A stretch of 64,000 nt of DNA from JAFLCM01 sp964510955. Its GTDB lineage: Bacteria > Planctomycetota > Phycisphaerae > Phycisphaerales > UBA1924. The DNA lies in NCBI GenBank assembly GCA_964510955.1, contig CAZEDW010000003.1, positions 1-64,000 of the forward strand, in the 5' to 3' direction. Within the stretch, counting starts at the first letter, position 1. Every line of letters starts with the position of its first letter. Positions 1 through 7,035 of the stretch are shown piece by piece. Position numbers and translations under genes: made by a program. The notes under the pieces were generated by a model, which was not told where the DNA came from, ran no database searches, and saw only the letters and a list, made by a program, of their open reading frames with translations.

Positions 1-1
1 C

Positions 2-247
2 GCGGGCGCCCGGCGCGCTGCGCCGCCGAGCCCGCCGGCGCCGAAGTTTGACGGGCTGACCAAGCGTGAGGAAGAGGTGCTGCGGATGATCGGGCGCGGG
101 CTGAGCCGCGCGGCGATCGCCAAGATGCTCTCACGCAGCCCCAAGACCGTGGACGGTCACCGTGAGCGGATCATGCGGAAGCTGGACATCCACACGAACC
201 CGGACCTGGTTCGGTTTGCGATTCGGGAAGGGCTGGTGGAGGCGTGA
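2..247 (+). CDS. LuxR-family response regulator, C-terminal HTH (5' truncated by window edge)
   Basis: The open frame enters from the left edge and stops with TGA at 245-247, giving the last 81 residues of a protein. After a Pro/Ala-rich linker of about 16 residues comes a complete GerE/LuxR four-helix DNA-binding domain: it begins LTKREEEVLRMIGRGLSRA, has the recognition-helix region SRSPKTVDGHRERIM, and closes with KLDIHTNPDLVRFAIREGL. The Glu-Glu-Glu after TKR and the TVDGHRERIMRKL segment are typical of response regulators of the NarL/FixJ type, so an N-terminal receiver domain probably lies outside the window; that part cannot be seen. Role: transcriptional regulation in the cytoplasm. 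Partner kinase and targets are unknown. No gene follows it closely on the same strand. Confidence 0.9.
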   Translation, partial: AGARRAAPPSPPAPKFDGLTKREEEVLRMIGRGLSRAAIAKMLSRSPKTVDGHRERIMRKLDIHTNPDLVRFAIREGLVEA

Positions 248-260
248 GGGGAGGGAGGAA

Positions 261-291
261 GGCACTGGGGACTGGGCACTGGGCACTGGGG
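261..291. repeat. Short tandem repeat of GGCACTGGGGACTGGGCACT type
   Basis: Three near-identical ACTGGG(G/C)-unit copies stand directly downstream of the regulator gene. The same word, AGGCACTGGGCACC, reappears as a 14-bp inverted pair at 24678-24753, which suggests a dispersed genomic repeat rather than chance. Confidence 0.55.
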
Positions 292-1038
292 AGGAGGGGA
301 GGATGTGGGATATGGGATGTGGGATGTAGATAAGCCCGTCGACGGGTGAGTGGGCGGGCGTCGCCCTTTCGGGCTTGACCGCCTGTGGTGAGTGAGCGGT
401 GCGTGCTGGTGGGCACGCTTGCTCTGGCGGGGTTTCCCCCGCCCCGGCTGAAGCATGGCTCGGGCCCGTCCCCGATCTTGTCCTTCAGCGCGACGATTCG
501 CTTCGCCCCTGGGAGTGGCTGCGCTCATCGTGGGCGTTGGGACTGAATGAGATCAGCCAGGAACCCGAGGTGATGCGCCCGCTTGGCCGCCGCTCGCGAG
601 TCGGGGCTTTGCGGGAGAGAGGTTGGTGCGTTTGGGCGCGAGGGCTCGCGGGTTGTCATGCCGCGGGGCGATCTCGTGCTTGGGCGCGTGTGGCCTCTCT
701 ATCCCTTCTGGGGCAGGACCGGTTTCGGCGCACGGATGTGGTCAATGCGCGCGGGGACGAAAACGCAAAGGCGTTGAGGAGGCTGGGGTTGCAGATGTCT
801 CACGAAGTTCTGTTCGGGGGGGACGATTGCGTTCATTTTGTGCGCACGGGAGTGGTCATCGCACGGCAGGGGAGCATGGGTGGGCACGGCTCTCGGGGGT
901 GTCGGTTCGTGGGAACCGGACTTGTGGGGCGGCGTGCGAGCGCACCGGCTTGACGAGGGCGCCAGGTCGGTGGCACAGGCCTGGGTTTTCCCGCCGTACC
1001 CGAGCAGTTTTTGTCAGGGATGCACGACGAACAGGGCA

Positions 1039-1062
1039 CCGAAGTCGCAAAGCCGACTTCGG
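1039..1062. repeat. Palindrome, REP-like hairpin
   Basis: CCGAAGTCG (1039-1047) and CGACTTCGG (1054-1062) are perfect reverse complements around a 6-base loop. The right arm runs straight into GTGGCAC, the same edge word found on the palindromes around the RAYT gene at 4.3-5.3 kb, so this may be a distant member of the same repeat family. Confidence 0.45.
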
Positions 1063-1165
1063 TGGCACGTCGGGGCACCCGTGGATGATCGCGGAGCAGT
1101 TCGAGGTCAGCCGCCCACGTCCTGTCACCCCTGAAAATCGAGGACCACTTTGATGCCACCCGCCG

Positions 1166-1828
1166 GTGCTGATCGCGATCGGCGTGGAAGCCGACGGGTA
1201 CCGCGAGCTGCTGGGCGTGAGAGAAGGCACGAAGGAGGACGCCCAGAGCTGGCGGAACTTCCTGCGGAACCTGAAAGAGCGCGGCCTGTCGGGCGTGAAG
1301 TTGTTCATCAGCGACAAGTGCCTGGGCCTGGTGGAGAGTCTAACGGAGTTCTACCCCCAGGCGTCGTGGCAGCGGTGCGTGGTTCACTGGTACCGCAACG
1401 CGATGTCGGCGGTGCCGCAGGGCAAGGTGCGGGAGGTCGTCGCCATGCTCAAGGCGATCCACGCCCAGGAGGACCGGGAGAACGCCGAGGCGAAGGCCGC
1501 GGCGGTGGTGGAGAAGCTCGAGTCCATGAAGCTGGGCAAGGCCGCGACCATCGTGCGCAAGGGGGTGAGCGAGACGCTGGCGTACATGTCGTTCCCGCGC
1601 GAGCACTGGCGGTGCCTGCGGACCAACAACCCCTTGGAACGGCTCAACCGCGAAGTGCGGAGACGAACCCGCGTCGTGGGCGCCTTCCCTGATGATCAGA
1701 GCGCGCTGATGCTGGTGGCGGCCCGGCTGCGGCATGTGGCCGGCACCAAGTGGGGCCTGCGGAGATACCTGGACATGGGCCGCCTGCGAGAGATGGAAGG
1801 AGGCCAAGCCCTGCAGGCGGCGGCATAG
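1166..1828 (+). pseudogene. IS256 (Mutator)-family transposase, N-terminal half missing
   Basis: The 220-residue product matches the C-terminal part of IS256-type DDE transposases, which are usually about 400 residues. Visible landmarks are the second catalytic Asp in VKLFISDKCLG (residue 50), the family WQRCVVHW motif (residues 68-75, Cys and His) and the catalytic Glu in NNPLERLNREVRRRT (residue 158). The first catalytic Asp, which should lie a short distance before the LIAIGVEADGYRE segment, is not in this frame, and a stop or frame break precedes it near 1150-1165. The GTG at 1166 is only the first possible start of the surviving frame. No terminal inverted repeats could be matched. The copy is therefore inferred to be inactive. 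A strong hairpin follows 15 bases after the stop. Confidence 0.85.
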
Positions 1829-1842
1829 ATCCCCGGAACTCC

Positions 1843-1899
1843 GCCCCGCCCGCACACGGCCCAGGGAGGTCTTGCGACCGGGCCGTGTGCGGACGGGGC
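1843..1899. terminator. Long GC-rich hairpin downstream of the IS256 remnant
   Basis: Positions 1843-1862 and 1880-1899 are reverse complements over 20 bases with one mismatch (13 bases perfect at the loop side), separated by 17 bases. No T-run follows on either strand, so it may be a stem without classical tail, or an element end, rather than a standard intrinsic terminator. Confidence 0.45.
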
Positions 1900-2213
1900 T
1901 CCAAGGCCGAACGGATCAACAACCCCCGGCGGCGAAAAACAATGACTCAAGACCTTCCCACGGAGACTGTCTCAGGCAATGTGCGCAACTTGACGGACGT
2001 CTATGAGCAAGCCGTTGTCAAGGACAAAGCGGCCGAATGCGGGAACTCCAAACGTCTATCCGGCATCGTCCCTACGGAGGGACCCGCCATTGAGATGATT
2101 GCGAACACCGGCCTCATTCGCTACCGCGGGGTCGATGGCCCCAGTCCGTCAATCGAGGTCCGGCTCACTTGGCCCGCATCCTTGACCCGCTCACTCAGGT
2201 GTCCGTCACCACG
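1900..2213. other. Region 3' of the IS110 transposase; no gene supported
   Basis: An open frame on the + strand from ATG 1942 reads into the tail of the IS110 gene and resembles no family I know. The DNA shows several small hairpins, for example GTCCCT-ACGG-AGGGAC at 2069-2084. Because the non-coding leader on the other side of the transposase is only about 60-70 bases, the bridge RNA of the element, if present, would more likely lie here, as in IS1111-type members. This is inference only. Confidence 0.35.
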
Positions 2214-3287
2214 TCAGGCTGCCGCACTCATGGCAGCTCCGACGTTGGTGTCACCGAATCCTTTCTTCTCTTCGATCACCGATTCCCGCCATTCCTGGCC
2301 GCTCTTGAGCATGGCCAGCATCACCCTGGCCAGGTAGTGCGCCGTGCCCACCAGCGCCTTCTTCTTCCGATCCGCCTGACCGTGCTTCATCCGCTGGTGG
2401 TACGCGCGGATCGTCGGGCTGCGGATGACTCCCTGCCAGGCTGCTTCCGTCAACAGTTTACGGAGCGTCGCCGGGCCGGCTTTGCTGATGCCGCCCAGTT
2501 GGTTCACTCCGCCGGAAGCGTCCTGTCGGGGCACCAACCCGAGGTAGCACCCGATCGATCGGATGCTGCTGAATCGACTCGGATCGTCCACATACGCGAC
2601 GAACGCTTCGGCGGTGCGGATGCCGACGCCGGGGATCGTGCGCAGCAGCGCCACGCCCGGGCGCTGCTCGGCCTCTTGGAGGAGCGCTTCCTCGACCCGC
2701 TTGATCTTGCGCGAGTGATGCCGGATGTCGTCAATCAGTTGGTCCCGCTCCAGCGCGGCCCCGGAGGTGGGGAGCCCGAGCGCCTCGATCGCCTTGAGCC
2801 CGCGACAGGACCATAACCTGTCGCCGCGGGGTGTCTCCACGCCGTACGTTCTGAACACCGCCCGGAGCCCGTTCTTCCCTCGGGTCCGCTCGCCGACGCA
2901 CCGCTGGCGGTACTCCACCAGGGACCGCCATGCCCGGGTCGCCGGTGGCGGCACATGCACCGCCGGCACCTCACCCAGGAACAACAGCTTCGCGAGTTTC
3001 TGCGCGTCCACTCGGTCGTTCTTCCGTTTGGAACGGAAGATCAGCCGCAGCTGGGCCGGGTGCGCCACCACGACCTTGGCGGCGATGGGATGCAGCCGAT
3101 CGTGCAGCCAGCCGTACCCGCACGAGGCCTCGTAGCACACCGCGAAGGGTTCCCCCAGCCCTCGCAGCCACTCCACGGTGTTGCTCGGGTGGCCCTTCAC
3201 GTTCCGATGCTCGCGCTCGGCACCATTCTCTTCGAGCACGCACACCGCCGTCGACCGTTGATGCACGTCCAGTCCCACATACAGCAT
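2214..3287 (-). CDS. IS110-family transposase (full length)
   Basis: The 357-residue protein is full length for IS110-family recombinases. The N-terminal RuvC-like DEDD domain shows Asp7 (GLDVH), Glu53 (CYEAS), and Asp91 and Asp94 (KNDRVDAQKLA). The C-terminal Transposase_20 domain has the helix-hairpin-helix-like TIPGVGIRTAEAFVAYV (about 218-233) and the region with the conserved serine, RQDASGGVNQLGGISKAG (Ser258). Start: ATG at 3285-3287 preceded by AGGAGG seven bases upstream, the best ribosome site in the area. The leader can fold so that this site is paired (see 3289-3346). It appears intact and could be active. It sits between an IS256 remnant and the 3' end of an IS5-type gene, as if inserted into older elements. 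In IS110 elements target choice is known to depend on a bridge RNA; none could be proved here. Confidence 0.93.
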   Translation of the reverse strand: MLYVGLDVHQRSTAVCVLEENGAEREHRNVKGHPSNTVEWLRGLGEPFAVCYEASCGYGWLHDRLHPIAAKVVVAHPAQLRLIFRSKRKNDRVDAQKLAKLLFLGEVPAVHVPPPATRAWRSLVEYRQRCVGERTRGKNGLRAVFRTYGVETPRGDRLWSCRGLKAIEALGLPTSGAALERDQLIDDIRHHSRKIKRVEEALLQEAEQRPGVALLRTIPGVGIRTAEAFVAYVDDPSRFSSIRSIGCYLGLVPRQDASGGVNQLGGISKAGPATLRKLLTEAAWQGVIRSPTIRAYHQRMKHGQADRKKKALVGTAHYLARVMLAMLKSGQEWRESVIEEKKGFGDTNVGAAMSAAA

Positions 3288-3288
3288 C

Positions 3289-3346
3289 GCAAGCCTCCTG
3301 TTCTTCGCGAATCCGGGGCATCATGCACCGGACACGCGAGGCTTGC
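3289..3346 (-). promoter_or_regulatory. Leader hairpin sequestering the transposase Shine-Dalgarno
   Basis: GCAAGCCTC (3289-3297) and GAGGCTTGC (3338-3346) form a perfect 9-bp inverted repeat. In the minus-strand transcript the proximal arm contains most of the AGGAGG ribosome site and ends one base before the start codon. A transcript reading in from outside the element would include both arms and hide the site; one starting inside the loop would leave it free. Such control is known from several transposase genes; here it is inferred from sequence. Confidence 0.5.
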
Positions 3347-3360
3347 TCATAGTCTCTCTA

Positions 3361-3582
3361 CCGATGATCGCGCCGCACCGCAGGAGCAGGAAGCCGGTGA
3401 ACGCGACCCAGGACGGCCGCCCGCTGCGGCGGTACAAGCGCCGCTGGACGGTCGAGCGGACGATCTCGTGGTTCCAGAACTTCCGCCGCCTGTGCATCCG
3501 CTACGAGAAGTCCACCATGCTCTTCCAGGGCTTCCTGCACTTCGGGTGCGCGTTCATCCTGCTCAAACAGGTTTACGGATAG
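3361..3582 (+). pseudogene. IS5-type (DDE) transposase, 3' fragment
   Basis: The last 73 codons of a transposase survive, ending with TAG at 3580-3582. The segment RYKRRWTVERTISWFQNFRR with the following LCIRYEKS is the C-terminal hallmark of IS5/IS1182-type DDE enzymes; the Glu in WTVERT is the expected third catalytic residue. Everything N-terminal is missing: to the left lies the IS110 element, so the fragment was probably separated from its 5' part by that insertion or by later deletion. There is no start codon worth assigning, and it is not expected to make a working protein. Confidence 0.8.
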
Positions 3583-3649
3583 GCTCTAGTCTCTCTACCC
3601 CCACACGGATGCGGCGTAGCGGCTCACGGATAGCCTCCAGTCTCTCTAT
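3575..3649. repeat. Imperfect 24-bp direct repeat containing AGTCTCTCTA
   Basis: ACGGATAGGCTCTAGTCTCT (start of the copy at 3575-3598) recurs at 3626-3649 with two or three changes. The core AGTCTCTCTA occurs a third time at 3351-3360, at the presumed IS110/IS5 junction. The copies may mark element ends or insertion targets. Confidence 0.6.
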
Positions 3650-3701
3650 CTGAGAGCGGGCCAGTTCGCAAGAGCCGTCCTTCGGCAGGGCTTCCTAGGA
3701 A

Positions 3702-4265
3702 CTATTTGATTAGATGATCTGCATCCTGTGCGACAAAATACAACCTGTGTTCTTTACTATCTTCAAACATTGCAACCACGCCGTGAACGAGACCATCGCC
3801 GCCATTCTCAAAAAAAGAATCGTTGATCTCTTTGCACACGATGATATCCCGCCCATCGGGGAGCAGCGATTGGAGTCGGCCCGGCAGAGAATTCCTAGCA
3901 ACTTTCGTCCAATGATAATCAGATCTTACGCTAGTCGCTGCCGCATCGCTTAACACGGCGTAGCCATAAAGAACAAAATTTCTATTTGCCGGAGACGGCA
4001 CAAAGCCCAGATCTTCCCATTTTTCAGCAGCATACTCGCAGGAAACGATGTCAAGCGGTTTCAAGTTAGGAAGTGCGGTAATGAGAAGCGAAACAGAAGT
4101 TCCGCTCACTTGTGTCTTGGATGGTGCAAGTGCAAAGTAAGCGCCGACTGTGACAAGAACAATCAGTATGATTATCACAAATGAGTACGCACCAATTGCA
4201 AATGGTCGACCCAGCAGGAGTCGGCGACTCGCGAGCCGCGGAGGCTGTATTTCAGAAACTGCCAT
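3702..4265 (-). CDS. Single-pass membrane protein of unknown function
   Basis: The start is taken at ATG 4263-4265, giving 187 residues; the open frame continues further upstream but there it runs through the palindromic repeats at 4345-4428, so the longer version is unlikely. A single hydrophobic stretch (about residues 25-48, ending VGAYFALAPS) would anchor the protein, with the remaining C-terminal 140 residues probably outside the cytoplasm. I recognise no domain. The DNA is clearly richer in A and T than its surroundings, with codons rare in the neighbouring genes, which together with the flanking mobile elements points to recent acquisition. It lies between IS remnants and the RAYT locus and may be a passenger gene. 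No clear ribosome site is visible. Confidence 0.6.
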   Translation of the reverse strand: MAVSEIQPPRLASRRLLLGRPFAIGAYSFVIIILIVLVTVGAYFALAPSKTQVSGTSVSLLITALPNLKPLDIVSCEYAAEKWEDLGFVPSPANRNFVLYGYAVLSDAAATSVRSDYHWTKVARNSLPGRLQSLLPDGRDIIVCKEINDSFFENGGDGLVHGVVAMFEDSKEHRLYFVAQDADHLIK

Positions 4266-4344
4266 GCGTTGCAACCGTCTCGTTGTGCCAAACGTCAATT
4301 TAGCGGCGGGTGGCACTGGCGACCCATTGCCAAAGGTTGGGTGC

Positions 4345-4428
4345 CACTGGCGGCTTGCCCGCCAGTGTCCTTCCGCTTGCAATCCGCACCAAGCCTGTAC
4401 GACCCACCGGAGGACAAGCCCCCGGTGG
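4345..4428. repeat. Inverted pair of REP-like palindromes, left of the RAYT gene
   Basis: First palindrome: CACTGGCGG (4345-4353), loop CTTGC, CCGCCAGTG (4359-4367). Second: CCACCGG (4404-4410) with CCGGTGG (4422-4428), whose loop contains ACAAG, the reverse-strand form of CTTG. Both carry a GTGCCAC or GTGGCAC edge. Two palindromes in opposite orientation are the arrangement of a BIME. Confidence 0.75.
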
Positions 4429-4469
4429 CACCCAGGTCCTTCGAGCGCGAGCACTCACCAGCCGCTCGC

Positions 4470-5051
4470 TCATGCCCCCACCCTCCGTGCAATGCGAGGC
4501 ATTTCATTCAACAGTGTCGTCTCGGGCCTGTGCCACTGCGTCCAGCTCGACCAGGCCCACTCCCACGGGAAATCGCACAGGCCGCGCTTCACCGGGTTGT
4601 GGTGGATGTAGTTGATCGCGTTCTGGAGTGTGTCCGGCTCGGTGATGTTGCGGTCGTAACCCGGGCCCTCCTGCCAGAACCGGAACGAGGCATGCCCGGG
4701 TCGGTCGCGTATGGTCAGCTCCGCGAGCCGAGGATTGGCGTGCCGCTGCATCCACTGTTTGATCCGGAAGGACGACGGGCGCTTGATCGCATACAGCAGG
4801 GCGGCGATGTCGTACGCTTGGCCCGGCGTCGGGCGAACGAGAAGGTGAACATGCTCCGGCATGAACACGAACGCCACCACGCCGTACCCGAGCCTGAGCA
4901 CCGCACGCTGCACGGCGATCCCCAGTTCACGCCGCGCCGGCTCATCCGTCAGGAGCGGCATCCGCCGGTAGCACGAAAAGGTCAACTCGTGGTCCGTGCT
5001 CGGATTGTTGTAGTGCCGCACCGTTTTGCGATGAACCGTGGTCGTTGGCAT
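4470..5051 (-). CDS. REP-associated tyrosine transposase (RAYT, Y1 family)
   Basis: The 193-residue product carries the Y1/HUH nuclease signature: the metal-binding HVH (residues 67 and 69) in FVFMPEHVHLLVRP and the nucleophile region NAINYIHHNPVKRGLC with Tyr148. The intervening RFWQEGPGYDRNI segment is also typical of the REP-associated branch. ATG at 5049-5051 is chosen; a GTG four codons upstream is equally possible. Known members process single-stranded REP palindromes. Here the gene is flanked by paired palindromes on both sides (4345-4428 and 5188-5267), as expected for a RAYT acting on its own repeats. The gene appears intact. Spread of the repeats elsewhere cannot be judged from this window, though related hairpins occur at 5289-5316 and 54755-54786. 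Confidence 0.93.
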   Translation of the reverse strand: MPTTTVHRKTVRHYNNPSTDHELTFSCYRRMPLLTDEPARRELGIAVQRAVLRLGYGVVAFVFMPEHVHLLVRPTPGQAYDIAALLYAIKRPSSFRIKQWMQRHANPRLAELTIRDRPGHASFRFWQEGPGYDRNITEPDTLQNAINYIHHNPVKRGLCDFPWEWAWSSWTQWHRPETTLLNEMPRIARRVGA

Positions 5052-5187
5052 CGGCAGCCCCACCCCAAGAGTTAGGTTGGCCTAAGCATAACCACCGGAA
5101 ATGGCCCGCGCGAGCCAAACGGACGACCCCGGACAAAGCAACGTCGCCACCTCTGGGGGTGCCTATTAGGGGGGCCACTGGGAGTGC

Positions 5188-5267
5188 CACTGGGGGCTTG
5201 CCCCAAGTGCTCTTGCGATTTGGGGCCCAATCGGAACAAGGCCACTGGGGGACAAGCCCCCAGTGGC
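5188..5267. repeat. Inverted pair of REP-like palindromes, right of the RAYT gene
   Basis: First: CACTGGGGG, loop CTTG, CCCCAAGTG (5188-5209, one mismatch). Second: GCCACTGGGGG (5241-5251), loop ACAAG, CCCCCAGTGGC (5257-5267), 11 perfect pairs. Loop words CTTG and ACAAG show the two are in opposite orientation, mirroring the left pair at 4345-4428. Confidence 0.8.
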
Positions 5268-5288
5268 ACCCAGCAAGTCGCCAGGCGC

Positions 5289-5316
5289 CACGATGGACCG
5301 TCTTCGGTCCGTCGTG
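5289..5316. repeat. Hairpin with TCTT loop, REP-like
   Basis: CACGATGGACCG (5289-5300) and CGGTCCGTCGTG (5305-5316) pair over 12 bases with one G-T wobble around the loop TCTT. The loop and edge word are shared with the hairpin at 54755-54786, so it probably belongs to a second repeat subtype. Confidence 0.5.
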
Positions 5317-5492
5317 CTCTCCTTACCGGACACGGCCCTGAAAACATCCGGCCGCGGACGGCCCATCGTGGCACGGCTTTGGTCCCGCTGTCGCATCTAA
5401 CTCGGAGTTGGCGCCGACCCGGTGCGTTCGGGAGCGTGAGAGAGCACCGCTGTCACCGAGGACGGCACCAGCGGTGGCACGGTGCGGCGCGC

Positions 5493-5532
5493 AGAAAGAA
5501 AAGCCCCTCCACCGAGTTACTGGCGGAGGGGC
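5493..5532 (-). terminator. Intrinsic terminator of the dockerin-motif gene
   Basis: On the minus strand GCCCCTCC (5525-5532) and GGAGGGGC (5503-5510) form an 8-bp GC stem, extended by two pairs after one mismatch, followed by a T-rich run (TTTTCTTTC, complement of 5494-5502). It lies about 90 bases after the stop of the gene at 5623-7035. Confidence 0.8.
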
Positions 5533-5622
5533 GACGAGCCGAGTGGACTTGTTGTCACGCAGGGCCTGGCCGGCCCGGCCGGGCGGCGTCTCCCGTGCCG
5601 AACCGGTCAGGCGTGAGCCGAC

Positions 5623-7035
5623 TTAGTTGTTGCGCCCGAAGTTGAGCAGCATCAGGGCCAGGTCGGTGGTGTTGACGATGCCGTCGCCGTTGACGTCACC
5701 GGTGATGACGTTGGTCGGGTGGGCGGCGATGGGCACCTGCGAGCCGTACATGCGGAAGGCGAACTCGCGGGCCGGGCCGGGGACCAGCGGGTCGCCGGTG
5801 CCGGTGGCGATGGAGACGGGCTTGAAGGTGTCGATGCCCATGAACGGGTTGCGGTAGACGCCCTCGGTGAGGTAGATGTCAAGGCAGTTCTGATGGAACT
5901 TCTTGAACAGGAAGTAGGCGCGGTCGGTGATCGAGCCGGTGCTCTGGGCGGCCATGGCGAACCAGTAGTTGTTGCCGCCCTGCAGGATCACGCCGGCGGG
6001 GAGGTCCCAGCGGAACAGGTAGACGGGCACGCCGGCGTAGGTGACGCCGGTCTGCAGCGTGTAGACGGGGTTGACGAGGCGGAAGAGCACGTCGGTGGGC
6101 TGATCGCAACGATCGGCGTAGATCTCGGCGAAGACGCGCTTCGGATCGCAGTTGGTGGCGAGGTAGCCCTCGACACGGCAGACGGCGACGACGCCCTCGG
6201 TGGCGGAGATCTGGAAGTTGTCGGCGGCGCGGGCGCCGTCGAGGTCGATGTTCGAGAACTGGATGGAGGGCAGGCCGGCGAGCTCATACTCGCCCTGGTC
6301 CTTCACGGTGTAGCAGACGTCGCCGATCACCTTGAAGCAGAAGTCACTGCAGCTGGTGAAGCAGCAGTCGATGAGCTGCACGTCGGTCCAGCTCGGGTAG
6401 CCGTAGGGGGCGGCCTTGAACTGTCCCTGCACGCCCTGGACATGGCCGTTGCCGGCGCTGGCCCAGAAGTAGGTGCCGGTGCCGGTGCCGAAGGGCGACA
6501 GCCAGATGCGCGAGCAGCCGTTCAGGTCGGCCAGGTCGAACGACGAGGTGTTGAAGGTGACCTCGTAGAGGCCGAAGCCCTGGAACGGGGCGTTGCTGGC
6601 CAGGAGCTGCACGTTGGTGGAGAGCAGCGTGGTGGCAAGCGCGCCGGGCTTGCCGTTGCAGTCGTTGTAGATCTCAAGGGAGACGTTCGGGGTGGTCACG
6701 TCGAGCGAGACGAACATGCAGACCTTGAAGCCGGTGACCATGTGCCAGCGGCCCGAGGAGAGGATGTAGTCGTCGGCGACGCGGGCGGTGAACGAGCCAA
6801 GGGTCTGGGACTGGAGCGCCCCGAGGCCGTCGGCCGCGCCGTTGTCCCACCAGACATTCCCGGCGGGCGGGAGCGGCGGGTTAACGGGGGCGCGCTCGTT
6901 GAGGACGATGCCCCCACCGCGGCCCACCAGTGCGAAGCCCATGCCCGGGGGTTGCGGGACCGTCTGCGCCAGGCTGACGGACGCCGCCGCGGCGAGCGTG
7001 AGGCCCGCCAAGATGTTTGACCTGATGCTTTTCAT
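5623..7035 (-). CDS. Secreted protein with C-terminal dockerin-type motif
   Basis: The 470-residue product begins with a signal peptide (MKSIRSNILAGLTLAAAASV, cleavage near SLAQ, about residue 23). Two similar beta-rich modules follow: each has a statement such as RVADDYILSSGRWHMVTGF or RAADNFQISATEGVVAVCR followed by an IYNDC or IYADRC segment, suggesting an internal duplication of a jelly-roll-like domain; many paired cysteines fit an extracytoplasmic location. The end, GDVNGDGIVNTTDLALMLL with NFGRNN after it, is a single dockerin-like EF-hand calcium motif. No catalytic motif is recognised. Start: ATG 7033-7035 with AGGAG eight bases upstream. A terminator follows. The dockerin motif may serve as an anchoring or sorting tail; that is inference, since no cohesin is encoded in the window. 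Confidence 0.85.
   Translation of the reverse strand: MKSIRSNILAGLTLAAAASVSLAQTVPQPPGMGFALVGRGGGIVLNERAPVNPPLPPAGNVWWDNGAADGLGALQSQTLGSFTARVADDYILSSGRWHMVTGFKVCMFVSLDVTTPNVSLEIYNDCNGKPGALATTLLSTNVQLLASNAPFQGFGLYEVTFNTSSFDLADLNGCSRIWLSPFGTGTGTYFWASAGNGHVQGVQGQFKAAPYGYPSWTDVQLIDCCFTSCSDFCFKVIGDVCYTVKDQGEYELAGLPSIQFSNIDLDGARAADNFQISATEGVVAVCRVEGYLATNCDPKRVFAEIYADRCDQPTDVLFRLVNPVYTLQTGVTYAGVPVYLFRWDLPAGVILQGGNNYWFAMAAQSTGSITDRAYFLFKKFHQNCLDIYLTEGVYRNPFMGIDTFKPVSIATGTGDPLVPGPAREFAFRMYGSQVPIAAHPTNVITGDVNGDGIVNTTDLALMLLNFGRNN

Larger units (their letters stand above)
248..1165. other. Gene-poor stretch with short repeats
   Basis: About 900 bases between the regulator and the IS256 remnant hold no gene I can support. 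Several frames stay open because of high GC, but they lack family signatures and overlap each other. Visible structure is a short tandem run of ACTGGGC-type units at 261-291, GTGGCAC-edged segments near 969-986, and a perfect hairpin at 1039-1062 followed directly by GTGGCAC. It looks like a decayed accessory region. Confidence 0.6.
2200..3350 (-). mobile_element. IS110-family insertion sequence (ends not resolved)
   Basis: The element is defined by the intact transposase at 2214-3287. On the transposase-start side it probably ends near 3347-3360, where IS5-type transposase sequence resumes and the word AGTCTCTCTA occurs. The other end lies somewhere to the left of 2214 and could not be placed; coordinates are approximate. 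IS110 elements lack classical terminal inverted repeats and target duplications, so sequence inspection alone cannot fix the borders. Confidence 0.55.

Noticed and set aside
399..1153. Long overlapping + strand frames in the left accessory region
   Set aside because: They overlap in different frames, lack known motifs, have Arg/Gly/Ala-heavy composition expected from high GC, and no ribosome sites.
1942..2337. Group II intron or truncated gene starting MTQDLPTE
   Set aside because: No reverse transcriptase motifs, no domain V/VI pattern found by eye, and the frame runs into the antisense of the IS110 gene.
4269..4454. Longer form of the AT-rich membrane protein starting near 4454
   Set aside because: The additional codons cross the REP-like palindromes and have a different composition; ATG 4263-4265 starts immediately before the region with coherent coding pattern.
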